Shown one piece after another: positions 30,916 to 37,090 of a stretch of 37,090 nucleotides of DNA. The position numbers and the translations under genes were made by a program. The stretch comes from Acholeplasmataceae bacterium (lineage in GTDB: Bacteria > Bacillota > Negativicutes > Acidaminococcales > Acidaminococcaceae): contig JAAYVM010000200.1 in assembly GCA_012517145.1 (NCBI GenBank), positions 1 to 37,090 on the forward strand. The letters are read 5' to 3'. How positions within the stretch are numbered: position 1 is the first letter of the stretch; every line of letters begins with the position of its first letter. A model generated the notes under the pieces. That model made no database searches. It was not told the origin of the DNA and worked only from the letters and a program-made list of their open reading frames with translations.

Positions 30916-32124
30916 GTGAAGATATTTGTTTTGAATTGCGGTAGTTCATCAATTAAATACCAGCTGGTTGAAAATGACAGCAAAAAAGTCTTGGCTAAAG
31001 GTGTTTTAGAAAGGATTGGCATGGCAGGAAGCTTTCTTAAGCATTATTCTGTTTATGATTATGCTGTAGAACTTAAAAAGCCCGCTCATAATCATACGGA
31101 AGGTATTCAGCTAATCTTGAAAGCGCTGGTTGATAATAAGATTGGTGTTATTAAAAATTTGTCGGAAATCAGTGCTTTTGGACATAGGGTAGTGCATGGC
31201 GGCGAGGCTTTTCGAGAAGCAATTATAATAACAAAAAATGTTATAGACGATATTAAAAAGTGCATTCCGATGGCACCACTCCATAACCCTGCCAATCTCG
31301 CAGGCATCGAGGCTTGCATGGGTTTGATGCCAAATGTTCCTCATATTGCGGTTTTTGATACTGCTTTTCATCAAACGATGCCGGCTAAAGCATACTTATA
31401 TGGATTGCCTTATGAACTGTACATCAAATATGGATTGCGAAAATATGGGTTTCATGGTATTTCTCACCAATATGTCGCAGACATGGCTGCAAAATATTTA
31501 GGCCGCAATTTATCAGATTTGCGGCTCGTAACCTGTCATTTGGGCAACGGAGCGAGTGTAGCCGCAGTCAAAGGCGGCGAATCAATAGATACAAGCATGG
31601 GTTTCACTCCTCTGGAGGGCCTTGTGATGGGTACGAGGTGCGGAGAAGTAGATCCGGCTATTATACCGTTTATCATGGACAGAGAGGATATGACTGGCAA
31701 GCAGGTATATCAATATCTGAATAATAAAGCCGGTGTACTGGGAATATCCGGCCTTTCCAGCGATTTCCGCGATCTGGAAAAAGCTGCTGAGTGCGGGGAT
31801 GAGCGGGCACAGCTCGCAATGGATATCTTCTCATACCGCGTCAAAAAATACATCGGTGCTTATGCAGTGGCAATGGGTGGAGTAGACGCAGTAATCTTCA
31901 CAGCCGGTCTCGGAGAAAATTCGCCAGTTATAAGAAAGAATATCTGCAGCGGTTTGGAGTTTTTGGGCGCACATTTGGACACGGAAAAAAACAATTTACG
32001 CGGTGAGATAAGAGAAATAGGCTCATACGGTGACGCAGTCAAATTGCTGGTCATTCCAACCAATGAGGAAATGGTTATTGCAGAGGAAACTGCCAGACTT
32101 TGCGCAAATGTTGTAACGTTATGA
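30916..32124 (+). CDS. ackA: Acetate kinase
   Basis: This 402-residue ASKHA-fold kinase has signature 1 FVLNCGSSSIKYQL at the N-terminus, FGHRVVHGG (~90), FDTAFHQTMP (~149), YGFHGISHQYV (~178), HLGNGASVAAVKGGES (~207) and FTAGLGENS (~327). It converts acetyl phosphate and ADP to acetate and ATP. Start is GTG, with AAGGGG upstream. Being in the ato island with PduL in place of Pta, it likely serves the ATP-yielding end of acetoacetate breakdown. A second, housekeeping copy elsewhere is possible. Length is normal. Confidence 0.95.
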   Translation: MKIFVLNCGSSSIKYQLVENDSKKVLAKGVLERIGMAGSFLKHYSVYDYAVELKKPAHNHTEGIQLILKALVDNKIGVIKNLSEISAFGHRVVHGGEAFREAIIITKNVIDDIKKCIPMAPLHNPANLAGIEACMGLMPNVPHIAVFDTAFHQTMPAKAYLYGLPYELYIKYGLRKYGFHGISHQYVADMAAKYLGRNLSDLRLVTCHLGNGASVAAVKGGESIDTSMGFTPLEGLVMGTRCGEVDPAIIPFIMDREDMTGKQVYQYLNNKAGVLGISGLSSDFRDLEKAAECGDERAQLAMDIFSYRVKKYIGAYAVAMGGVDAVIFTAGLGENSPVIRKNICSGLEFLGAHLDTEKNNLRGEIREIGSYGDAVKLLVIPTNEEMVIAEETARLCANVVTL

Positions 32125-32146
32125 TTAACTAATAAAAGCCGCTGTG

Positions 32147-32155
32147 TGATATAAT
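32147..32155 (+). promoter_or_regulatory. Extended -10 promoter of the PucR-type regulator gene
   Basis: TGATATAAT is an extended -10 element at 32147-32155, between ackA and the regulator gene. No -35 box is recognisable. Confidence 0.5.
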
Positions 32156-32189
32156 TTTAAAGAAGTATTAATTTGTACGGAGGCTTCAC

Positions 32190-33725
32190 ATGGCACAAGA
32201 CAGGGTAACTCTTAACGCATTAATGGAGATTGAGAATTTTAGGAATAAACTGCGTCTTGCTAACAAAAATGCCAATCTTGATTACCAGATAACCCATGTT
32301 ACAATTATGGAAGGGCCTGACCTTTATGAATGGGTCACAGGCGGAGAGTTCGTTTTAACTACTTTCTATGCTTTCAGTAAGAATCCCGAGCTTCAGGACT
32401 ATGCTTTTGAAAGGCTGGCGCAAAGGGTGTCGGCTGTAGGTATTAAGACACATAGGTTTATCGAAAAGATTCCCGAAAGTATTCTTGCTATCGCAGATAA
32501 ATACAGATTGCCGGTTTTTGAGGTCAAAAAAGAAGTAAAATTCCGCGAGCTGGTTGCGACAATCAATCAGGAAATCCAGAACTATCAGACTAATATGCTG
32601 ATAGAAGTTGAACAGCACTACCAGAAGCTGATCAGGGCATCACTCAGTTCGGATGATGTCAACAATCTTTTGAATGTATTTGGCAAACAGATAAGAATGA
32701 ACTGTTTTTGTCTCAATTACCAATTTAAGCTTAATGGCACTTACGGCTTGCCTGGGACAAAAAGACAGGATTTTATTGATTGGGTCAATATCATAAAGGA
32801 TCGGCTTGCCGAAGGAATTGATACTTCTGCCGGCCACATTGTGGAAAATCTGCATATTTTTGACTGTTATGCCCGAGGCAGACTTATCGGCATGTTAGTT
32901 GTAGTTTGTGATGGCGATCTTCCGGAAAAAATCAGGTTGATGTGCCAGCAGGCTGCTTCCTTTATATCAATAAAAATGTGGGACCAATATGAAACCAATA
33001 AGAAAGCACTTGCAAAATTCTGGCAGGAAGTCAAGGACGGAACAATCACTGATGATGAAGAGATTGCTGACGGCTTAGCCCGTTTTGGGCTTAGCAATCA
33101 AAATAATTATGGTATGGTCTTGGTCTCCAAGCATGCCAACGCGAATGAAATATATCAGTATCTGAAGAGTAATTTTAATGAAAGTATTTTCATTGATGAA
33201 GGCAAGAGCATTGTTTTATTGTGCCAGCAGAAAGAGTTTGCACATTTTGAGGGTAAACTTGCGGACTATATTAAAACCTTGCCTAATAAAACTTTGATTG
33301 TCGTTAATTCCGAAGCTATAACGCCAGCCGGTTTCAGTAAACAGTTTTCTTTGGCAGAGCAGTCAATGGAGGTTTTCAGGAGACGCGGGATCCATGGTAT
33401 TGCGTATGCCGAGAGTTGTACGCCTTTCAGTATTATCCTGCGGGCGCGCAATACTCCTGAGTATGAGTATTTGTGTGATAAAATCTTGTTTCCTTTGCTT
33501 AGATATGATAAAATTTATCAATCCAATTTAATGGATACTCTGAGCTGTACTCTGATGACAGACAGTTTGGAGTGTACGGCCAAAGAGTTAAATATACATA
33601 TTAATACTCTGCGGTACCGCTTAAAAAAAGTCTATGAAATTACAGGGAAGGATTATTTTAAGCGCAGGGATAGATATTTTCTGCACATGGTTGCATCAAT
33701 CCAGGAGTTGGAGAATTTCAAATAG
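32190..33725 (+). CDS. PucR-family transcriptional regulator
   Basis: This 511-residue regulator has an N-terminal PucR-type sensory domain (~10-125, with GPDLYEWVTGGEFVLTTFY) and a long middle region. The C-terminal HTH_30 domain (~450-508) contains CTAKELNIHINTLRYRLKKVYEITG. PucR-family proteins are usually activators of catabolic genes. It lies between ackA and pduL in the acetoacetate island, so it is the best candidate to bind the twin TGTA-N6-TACA elements. GGAGG precedes the ATG. Its effector is unknown; acetoacetate or another short acid is inferred. Confidence 0.88.
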   Translation: MAQDRVTLNALMEIENFRNKLRLANKNANLDYQITHVTIMEGPDLYEWVTGGEFVLTTFYAFSKNPELQDYAFERLAQRVSAVGIKTHRFIEKIPESILAIADKYRLPVFEVKKEVKFRELVATINQEIQNYQTNMLIEVEQHYQKLIRASLSSDDVNNLLNVFGKQIRMNCFCLNYQFKLNGTYGLPGTKRQDFIDWVNIIKDRLAEGIDTSAGHIVENLHIFDCYARGRLIGMLVVVCDGDLPEKIRLMCQQAASFISIKMWDQYETNKKALAKFWQEVKDGTITDDEEIADGLARFGLSNQNNYGMVLVSKHANANEIYQYLKSNFNESIFIDEGKSIVLLCQQKEFAHFEGKLADYIKTLPNKTLIVVNSEAITPAGFSKQFSLAEQSMEVFRRRGIHGIAYAESCTPFSIILRARNTPEYEYLCDKILFPLLRYDKIYQSNLMDTLSCTLMTDSLECTAKELNIHINTLRYRLKKVYEITGKDYFKRRDRYFLHMVASIQELENFK

Positions 33726-33751
33726 CTTAATTGAAAAGGAGTGACTTGCAA

Positions 33752-34321
33752 ATGAATTTTCCGTTAATATTAGGCGTTTCTGCCAGACATTTGCATCTGA
33801 GTGCAAGTGATATGGCAAAGTTGTTTGGTGAAGAAGCAGAACTGCATCCCAAAAAGTATATAAAACAGCCTGGGCAGTATGCCGCTGAAGAGCAAGTTAC
33901 TTTGGTAACAGCTAAGGGTAAAATGAATTTGCGTGTAATTGGACCTTTGCGTAAAGCAACACAAATTGAACTTTCCATGACTGATGCCAGAGCGCTTGGG
34001 CTGACACCACCAATCAGGATTTCCGGTGATATTGATAATTCTGCTGGCGGCCGTCTTATTGGACCCAAGGGAGAAGTTGAACTTGAGAAAGGTATTATTA
34101 TTGCAGCCAGACATGTTCACCTATGTCCGGCAACTGCCGCCGAATATGGCTTGAAGAATGGTGATGTGGTCAATGTCAAAACCACGGGCGAAAGAAGCCT
34201 GACTTTCCACGATGTACCAGTGAGAACAGGCGAAGAGCATGCCGATGAATATCATATTGATACGGATGAAGCAAATGCCTGCGGTTTGGTTACAGGCGCA
34301 ATTATTGAAGTGAGTAAATAG
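33752..34321 (+). CDS. pduL: PduL-type phosphate acyltransferase
   Basis: This 189-residue phosphotransacylase of the PduL family exchanges CoA for phosphate on acetyl- or propionyl-CoA. Metal-binding histidines are visible in SARHLHLS (His13, His15), AARHVHLC (His121, His123) and EEHADEYHID (His163, His168). There is no N-terminal encapsulation peptide, so it should be cytosolic rather than in a microcompartment. ATG 33752 is chosen because AAAGGAGTG lies 8 nt upstream, 26 bp after the regulator stop. With ackA it completes acetyl-CoA to acetate plus ATP. Confidence 0.9.
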   Translation: MNFPLILGVSARHLHLSASDMAKLFGEEAELHPKKYIKQPGQYAAEEQVTLVTAKGKMNLRVIGPLRKATQIELSMTDARALGLTPPIRISGDIDNSAGGRLIGPKGEVELEKGIIIAARHVHLCPATAAEYGLKNGDVVNVKTTGERSLTFHDVPVRTGEEHADEYHIDTDEANACGLVTGAIIEVSK

Positions 34322-34332
34322 ATATATAAAAT

Positions 34333-34361
34333 AATCCCCGGTTCAATCTGAACCGGGGATT
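34333..34361. terminator. Bidirectional terminator between pduL and the alcohol dehydrogenase
   Basis: AATCCCCGGTTCA (34333-34345) and TGAACCGGGGATT (34349-34361) form a perfect 13-bp stem with a 3-nt loop between convergent genes. T runs are short. Confidence 0.75.
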
Positions 34362-34366
34362 GCTGT

Positions 34367-35548
34367 TTATTTGGCCATACGGTAAATTTCTTCGATATCA
34401 GGAATGTCGAGTGTTTTGAAAGCACCAATCGTTCGTTTGCCCATGAAACTGCATTTGTAAGCCAGCTCCTTGATTTGTTGTTCGGTTAAATCAATGTCCA
34501 TATCTTTGAGCGATGTTGGCATGCCGATGCTGCGGAAGAAATCTTCCATGGCGGCAATACCATCAAGAGCTGTTCTTTCCGGGTCATCAAAATGATTAGG
34601 GACATTCAGGACGTTAACTGCAAATTGGGCGAAGCGGGCAGGATTTTCCTGATATACATAGCGTGCCCAGCTGCCCCAGACGGCTGCCAGTCCGGCACCG
34701 TGGGCAATGTCAAACATGCCGCCTAATTCGTGCTCGAGCTGATGGCAAGCCCAGTCACCGTAGCTGCGGTCACCGGTAACGCCATTATGAGATAGGCTGC
34801 TGGCCCACATGATGGTTGAGCGCGCCTCGTAGTTTTCCGGTTCCTTCAGGAGCAATTTAACATTGTACATCACTGAGCGCATCAAGCTTTCGCCTAAGAC
34901 GTCTGAAATCTCCAGGGTTTTAACTCTGGCAAAATAACGCTCCATAGTGTGGAGCAGGATATCGCTGGCGCCACTGGCTGTCTGATAAGCTGGCACGGTA
35001 TAGGTAAGTTCCGGATTCATGATGGCAAATTGACAATAACCGGCTTCAGAACCCAAAGACCTTTTCAGCCAGCCGTCTTCATTGGTGATGACAGAAACGT
35101 TACTCATCTCACTGCCCGCCGCCGGCATTGTCACAATTGCGCCTATGGGAAGGCAGCCATTGACTGGCAGTTGTGCGCCGGTATATAAAGCCCAGACGTC
35201 ACCTTCATTAACTACGCCATAACCGATGCCTTTGGCACTGTCGATGACGCTGCCGCCGCCGACGGCGAGAATAAAGTCAACTTTTTCCTCCTGGCAGAGC
35301 TTGATTCCTTCATAAACTTTGCTGAGACGAGGGTTGGGCACGACGCCGCCTAATTCGACATAGGCGATGCCAGCCGTCGTTAAAGAGGCAATAACACGGT
35401 CCAACAGGCCGGATTTTTTGGCACTGCTGCCGCCGTAATGTATGAGCACTTTTTTACAGCCAGATTTTTTTACTAATTGGCCGACCTTATTTTCCGTATT
35501 TTTGCCAAACACTATTTTTGTTGGGGCATGATAATTGAATGCATCCAT
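34367..35548 (-). CDS. Iron-containing alcohol dehydrogenase (butanol dehydrogenase type)
   Basis: This 393-residue group III alcohol dehydrogenase has the cofactor motif GGGSVIDSAKG (~97-107) and metal ligands in ASDILLHTMERYF (~198) and CHQLEHELGG...DIAHGAGLA (~267-285). The start FNYHAPTKIVFGKNT is like the NADH-dependent butanol dehydrogenases and YqhD. It reduces aldehydes to alcohols, or the reverse. It is transcribed toward the ato island and has no copy of the island's element, so a link is uncertain. GGTGGTAT upstream is a fair ribosome site. Confidence 0.92.
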   Translation of the reverse strand: MDAFNYHAPTKIVFGKNTENKVGQLVKKSGCKKVLIHYGGSSAKKSGLLDRVIASLTTAGIAYVELGGVVPNPRLSKVYEGIKLCQEEKVDFILAVGGGSVIDSAKGIGYGVVNEGDVWALYTGAQLPVNGCLPIGAIVTMPAAGSEMSNVSVITNEDGWLKRSLGSEAGYCQFAIMNPELTYTVPAYQTASGASDILLHTMERYFARVKTLEISDVLGESLMRSVMYNVKLLLKEPENYEARSTIMWASSLSHNGVTGDRSYGDWACHQLEHELGGMFDIAHGAGLAAVWGSWARYVYQENPARFAQFAVNVLNVPNHFDDPERTALDGIAAMEDFFRSIGMPTSLKDMDIDLTEQQIKELAYKCSFMGKRTIGAFKTLDIPDIEEIYRMAK

Positions 35549-35641
35549 TTAAATACCACCTTTAATTAAGAAAATTTTTTTTTAACAGATAAACTTATGA
35601 TTAACAACACTATTGGATGTTTCTGCTGTAAGCATTGAGTG

Positions 35642-36229
35642 TCAGGAACGCAGTTGATGCAGAGCCGGCTGCAGTTTTTTGTAGAGCAGCCAGGAAGAAA
35701 TTGAAATGGTAGCACCTTTCAGAATGTTAAAGGGGAGCGTCACATACAGAATAAAAGTAAATTTATCGTGAATCGCCGGCATGAATTTTGCTGAAAGGGC
35801 CAGGATTTTATCAATAGGCATAAACAAAGAATAAAGGGGCAAAATGACATAATAATTAAGGGGCATGGCGACCAGAGTCATGGCAATCGTTCCGGCTAGC
35901 AGCGCTTTGAAGGCCCCAGCCTTGGTCTTGTTATGCTGATAAATAAAACCCGCAGTGCCTACCATGGTACCGCCGATGATGATATTGGCGAGTTCGCCGA
36001 CGCCGCCGGTGTTGGAAACAAAAAGATGCAGGGCATTGCGCACAACCTGAATCAAAATACCGGTCACTGGCCCGAAGGTAAAAGCCGCTATCAAGGCAGG
36101 TAAATCAGCAAAATCAAGTTTGATAAATGGTGGGAAAAATGGCAGGCTAAAATCAAAAAGATAAATAATCGCAGCAAGTGCTGAAAAAACAGCAACTATG
36201 GCTAACCTTCTCGTAGAAAAATTTTTCAC
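35642..36229 (-). CDS. ribU: ECF transporter S component, RibU-like (riboflavin)
   Basis: This 195-residue membrane protein has about six transmembrane segments. It carries features I associate with RibU: FIKLDFADLPALIAAFTFGPVTG (~35-57), NALHLFVSNTGGVGELANIIIG (~64-85) and MPLNYYVILPLY (~121-132). S components bind a vitamin and dock on a shared EcfAAT module encoded elsewhere. No FMN riboswitch is visible in the 172-bp upstream gap, which is shared with a divergent gene. The substrate is inferred from motif similarity. Confidence 0.78.
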   Translation of the reverse strand: MKNFSTRRLAIVAVFSALAAIIYLFDFSLPFFPPFIKLDFADLPALIAAFTFGPVTGILIQVVRNALHLFVSNTGGVGELANIIIGGTMVGTAGFIYQHNKTKAGAFKALLAGTIAMTLVAMPLNYYVILPLYSLFMPIDKILALSAKFMPAIHDKFTFILYVTLPFNILKGATISISSWLLYKKLQPALHQLRS

Positions 36230-36270
36230 TATGAATACCTCGTTTTTTTCGAACTTGTTACTGTTATTCT

Positions 36271-36300
36271 ATTATAAATCCTCACCTTTCAGGAAAACAA
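36271..36300 (-). promoter_or_regulatory. Putative promoter of the RibU-like gene
   Basis: On the minus strand TTGTTT (36295-36300) and TATAAT (36271-36276) are separated by 18 bp, 42 bp before the start codon. Confidence 0.45.
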
Positions 36301-36401
36301 ATAAAATCTGGAGAGGGGAAAATGACATAAATTTCAGAAATTTCATTGCGCTTTATGATAAAATTAAGTAAACGGCAATAATTTTCAAAGGAGGTCATAG
36401 T

Positions 36402-36878
36402 ATGAAAGCCAAGATTCTGCAAAAATCAGTGGGGATTTTTCTTGCTATTTGTTTTTCTCTGGGGCTAGTTGCCGCACCTGTTTTAGCGAAACCGCAGAGT
36501 TCGCCAAAGCAAGTGGCAGAACAAAATCATAATAATCATGAAAAAAATAAAAAATTTGAACAGGACCAGCACAGGAAAGAAATAGTCAGGAAAGTACAGA
36601 ATTGCACAAGCTATAGTTTTGAGCGTGCCCGCGATGCGCACATGACTCTGGAAGATTTCATTATTACTCTTTATATAGCGGACCAGCTGACAGATCATGA
36701 TTTCATGGATATTTACTGGATGCAGAAAAACGGCAGCCCCTATAAAGAAATCTGTAAGGCAAACGGCATCAAATGGGGCTGGGTCAGAAGACATGTGAAA
36801 AACCAGCATATGGTGATGTCCGAGGAAGCACGCGAAGCCGGTCTGATCATGTGGGCGTTAGACGAAATCCTTCATTGA
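36402..36878 (+). CDS. Small exported protein of unknown function
   Basis: This 158-residue protein has a signal peptide with core VGIFLAICFSLGLVAAPVLA, cleaved near residue 29. It is followed by a charged, His/Asn-rich stretch (NHNNHEKNKKFEQDQHRKE) and a folded C-terminal part with IVRKVQNCTSYSFERARDA, LYIADQLTDHDFMDIYWM and SPYKEICKANGIKWGWVRRH. I recognise no family. AAGGAGGT lies 8 nt before the ATG. An extended -10-like TGATAAAAT precedes it at 36356-36364. It is divergent from the RibU-like gene and convergent with the Dcu carrier. Periplasmic location is inferred. Confidence 0.65.
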   Translation: MKAKILQKSVGIFLAICFSLGLVAAPVLAKPQSSPKQVAEQNHNNHEKNKKFEQDQHRKEIVRKVQNCTSYSFERARDAHMTLEDFIITLYIADQLTDHDFMDIYWMQKNGSPYKEICKANGIKWGWVRRHVKNQHMVMSEEAREAGLIMWALDEILH

Positions 36879-36900
36879 TAAGTTGCGATTACATACAAAA

Positions 36901-36931
36901 AATCCCCCTTAGTTTATAACTAAGGGGGATT
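36901..36931. terminator. Bidirectional terminator
   Basis: AATCCCCCTTAGTT (36901-36914) and AACTAAGGGGGATT (36918-36931) form a perfect 14-bp stem with a 3-nt loop, flanked by A and T runs, between convergent genes. Confidence 0.88.
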
Positions 36932-36955
36932 TTGATATTAAGTTATAAATGTTTA

Positions 36956-37090
36956 TTAATAGAAAAGATTAACCAGCATGTATCCTGCGAAGCAGGCAGA
37001 GCCTACACCAATAAGACCAGGGAACAGGAAACTGTGGTTGATGATGAACTTGCCGATGTGTGTGGTACCGGAACGGTCAAAGCCGATGCA
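36956..37090 (-). CDS. Anaerobic C4-dicarboxylate transporter (DcuA/DcuB type), C-terminal end (5' part outside window)
   Basis: The minus strand encodes 44 residues up to a TAA stop, beginning CIGFDRSGTTHIGKF and continuing INHSFLFPGLIG, followed by a final hydrophobic helix. The DRSGTT.IGK...NHSF.PGLI pattern matches the C-terminus of Dcu carriers, which exchange fumarate, succinate, malate or aspartate in anaerobes. Most of the gene lies beyond the right edge, so DcuA and DcuB cannot be separated. Confidence 0.8.
   Translation of the reverse strand, partial: CIGFDRSGTTHIGKFIINHSFLFPGLIGVGSACFAGYMLVNLFY

Noticed and set aside
33731-33751. TTG start giving PduL seven extra residues
   Set aside because: The segment contains the ribosome site itself, and the ATG at 33752 is correctly spaced. 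The extra residues are not an encapsulation peptide.
36230-36401. FMN riboswitch upstream of the RibU-like gene
   Set aside because: The gap is too short and A/T-rich, and none of the conserved RFN element segments could be found on the minus strand.

Overview
The window reads as the chromosome of an anaerobic, low-to-moderate GC member of the Firmicutes, most likely one of the Negativicutes (Acidaminococcaceae, for example a Phascolarctobacterium relative). Direct evidence is the Firmicute gene order rpsF-ssb-rpsR ... yybS-gdpP-rplI-dnaB-purB-purA, a T-box riboswitch, many intrinsic terminators and strong sigma-A type promoters. The Negativicutes assignment is inference. It rests on oxygen-sensitive metabolism, on exported proteins without cell-wall anchors, and on a Dcu-type C4-dicarboxylate carrier at the right edge. 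No phage, insertion sequence or CRISPR array was seen.

Layout. Positions 1-2217 hold the end of an operon resembling an anaerobic glycerol-3-phosphate dehydrogenase (a GlpA-like flavoprotein with a [2Fe-2S] domain, a second flavoprotein and a DUF1667 protein). A RarD-type permease follows. The 376-bp gap after it carries a perfect DnaA box, near-matches and a 10.5-bp-phased array of related 9-mers: an origin-like or DnaA-titrating site. Next come a divergent tagaturonate-epimerase-family protein and a T-box-controlled acetolactate synthase operon. A 34-codon-repeat region leads to the replication/translation block rpsF-ssb-rpsR, yybS-gdpP-rplI-dnaB and then purB-purA. tRNA-Lys, a candidate 63-nt small RNA and a LysR regulator follow.

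Positions 18-23 kb contain a secreted MORN-repeat protein, a periplasmic protein with a recent 291-bp internal duplication facing a two-component system, and a GNAT/SDR pair. Positions 24-26.5 kb contain a MocR regulator whose PLP lysine is replaced by arginine, divergent from a QueG-like 4Fe-4S protein with a Fur-family-like operator.

Positions 26.7-34.3 kb form a coherent catabolic island: AtoD-AtoA CoA-transferase, thiolase, AtoE carrier, acetate kinase, PucR-type regulator and PduL. Together these can take up acetoacetate, activate it, cleave it to acetyl-CoA and recover ATP through acetyl phosphate without any net redox step. Both main promoters of the island carry the same TGTA-N6-TACA element exactly 37 bp before the -10 box, which suggests coordinated activation. 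The right end has an iron-dependent alcohol dehydrogenase, a RibU-like ECF S component, a small secreted protein of unknown function and the 3' end of a Dcu carrier. Most genes from 3.6 kb rightward lie on the + strand.
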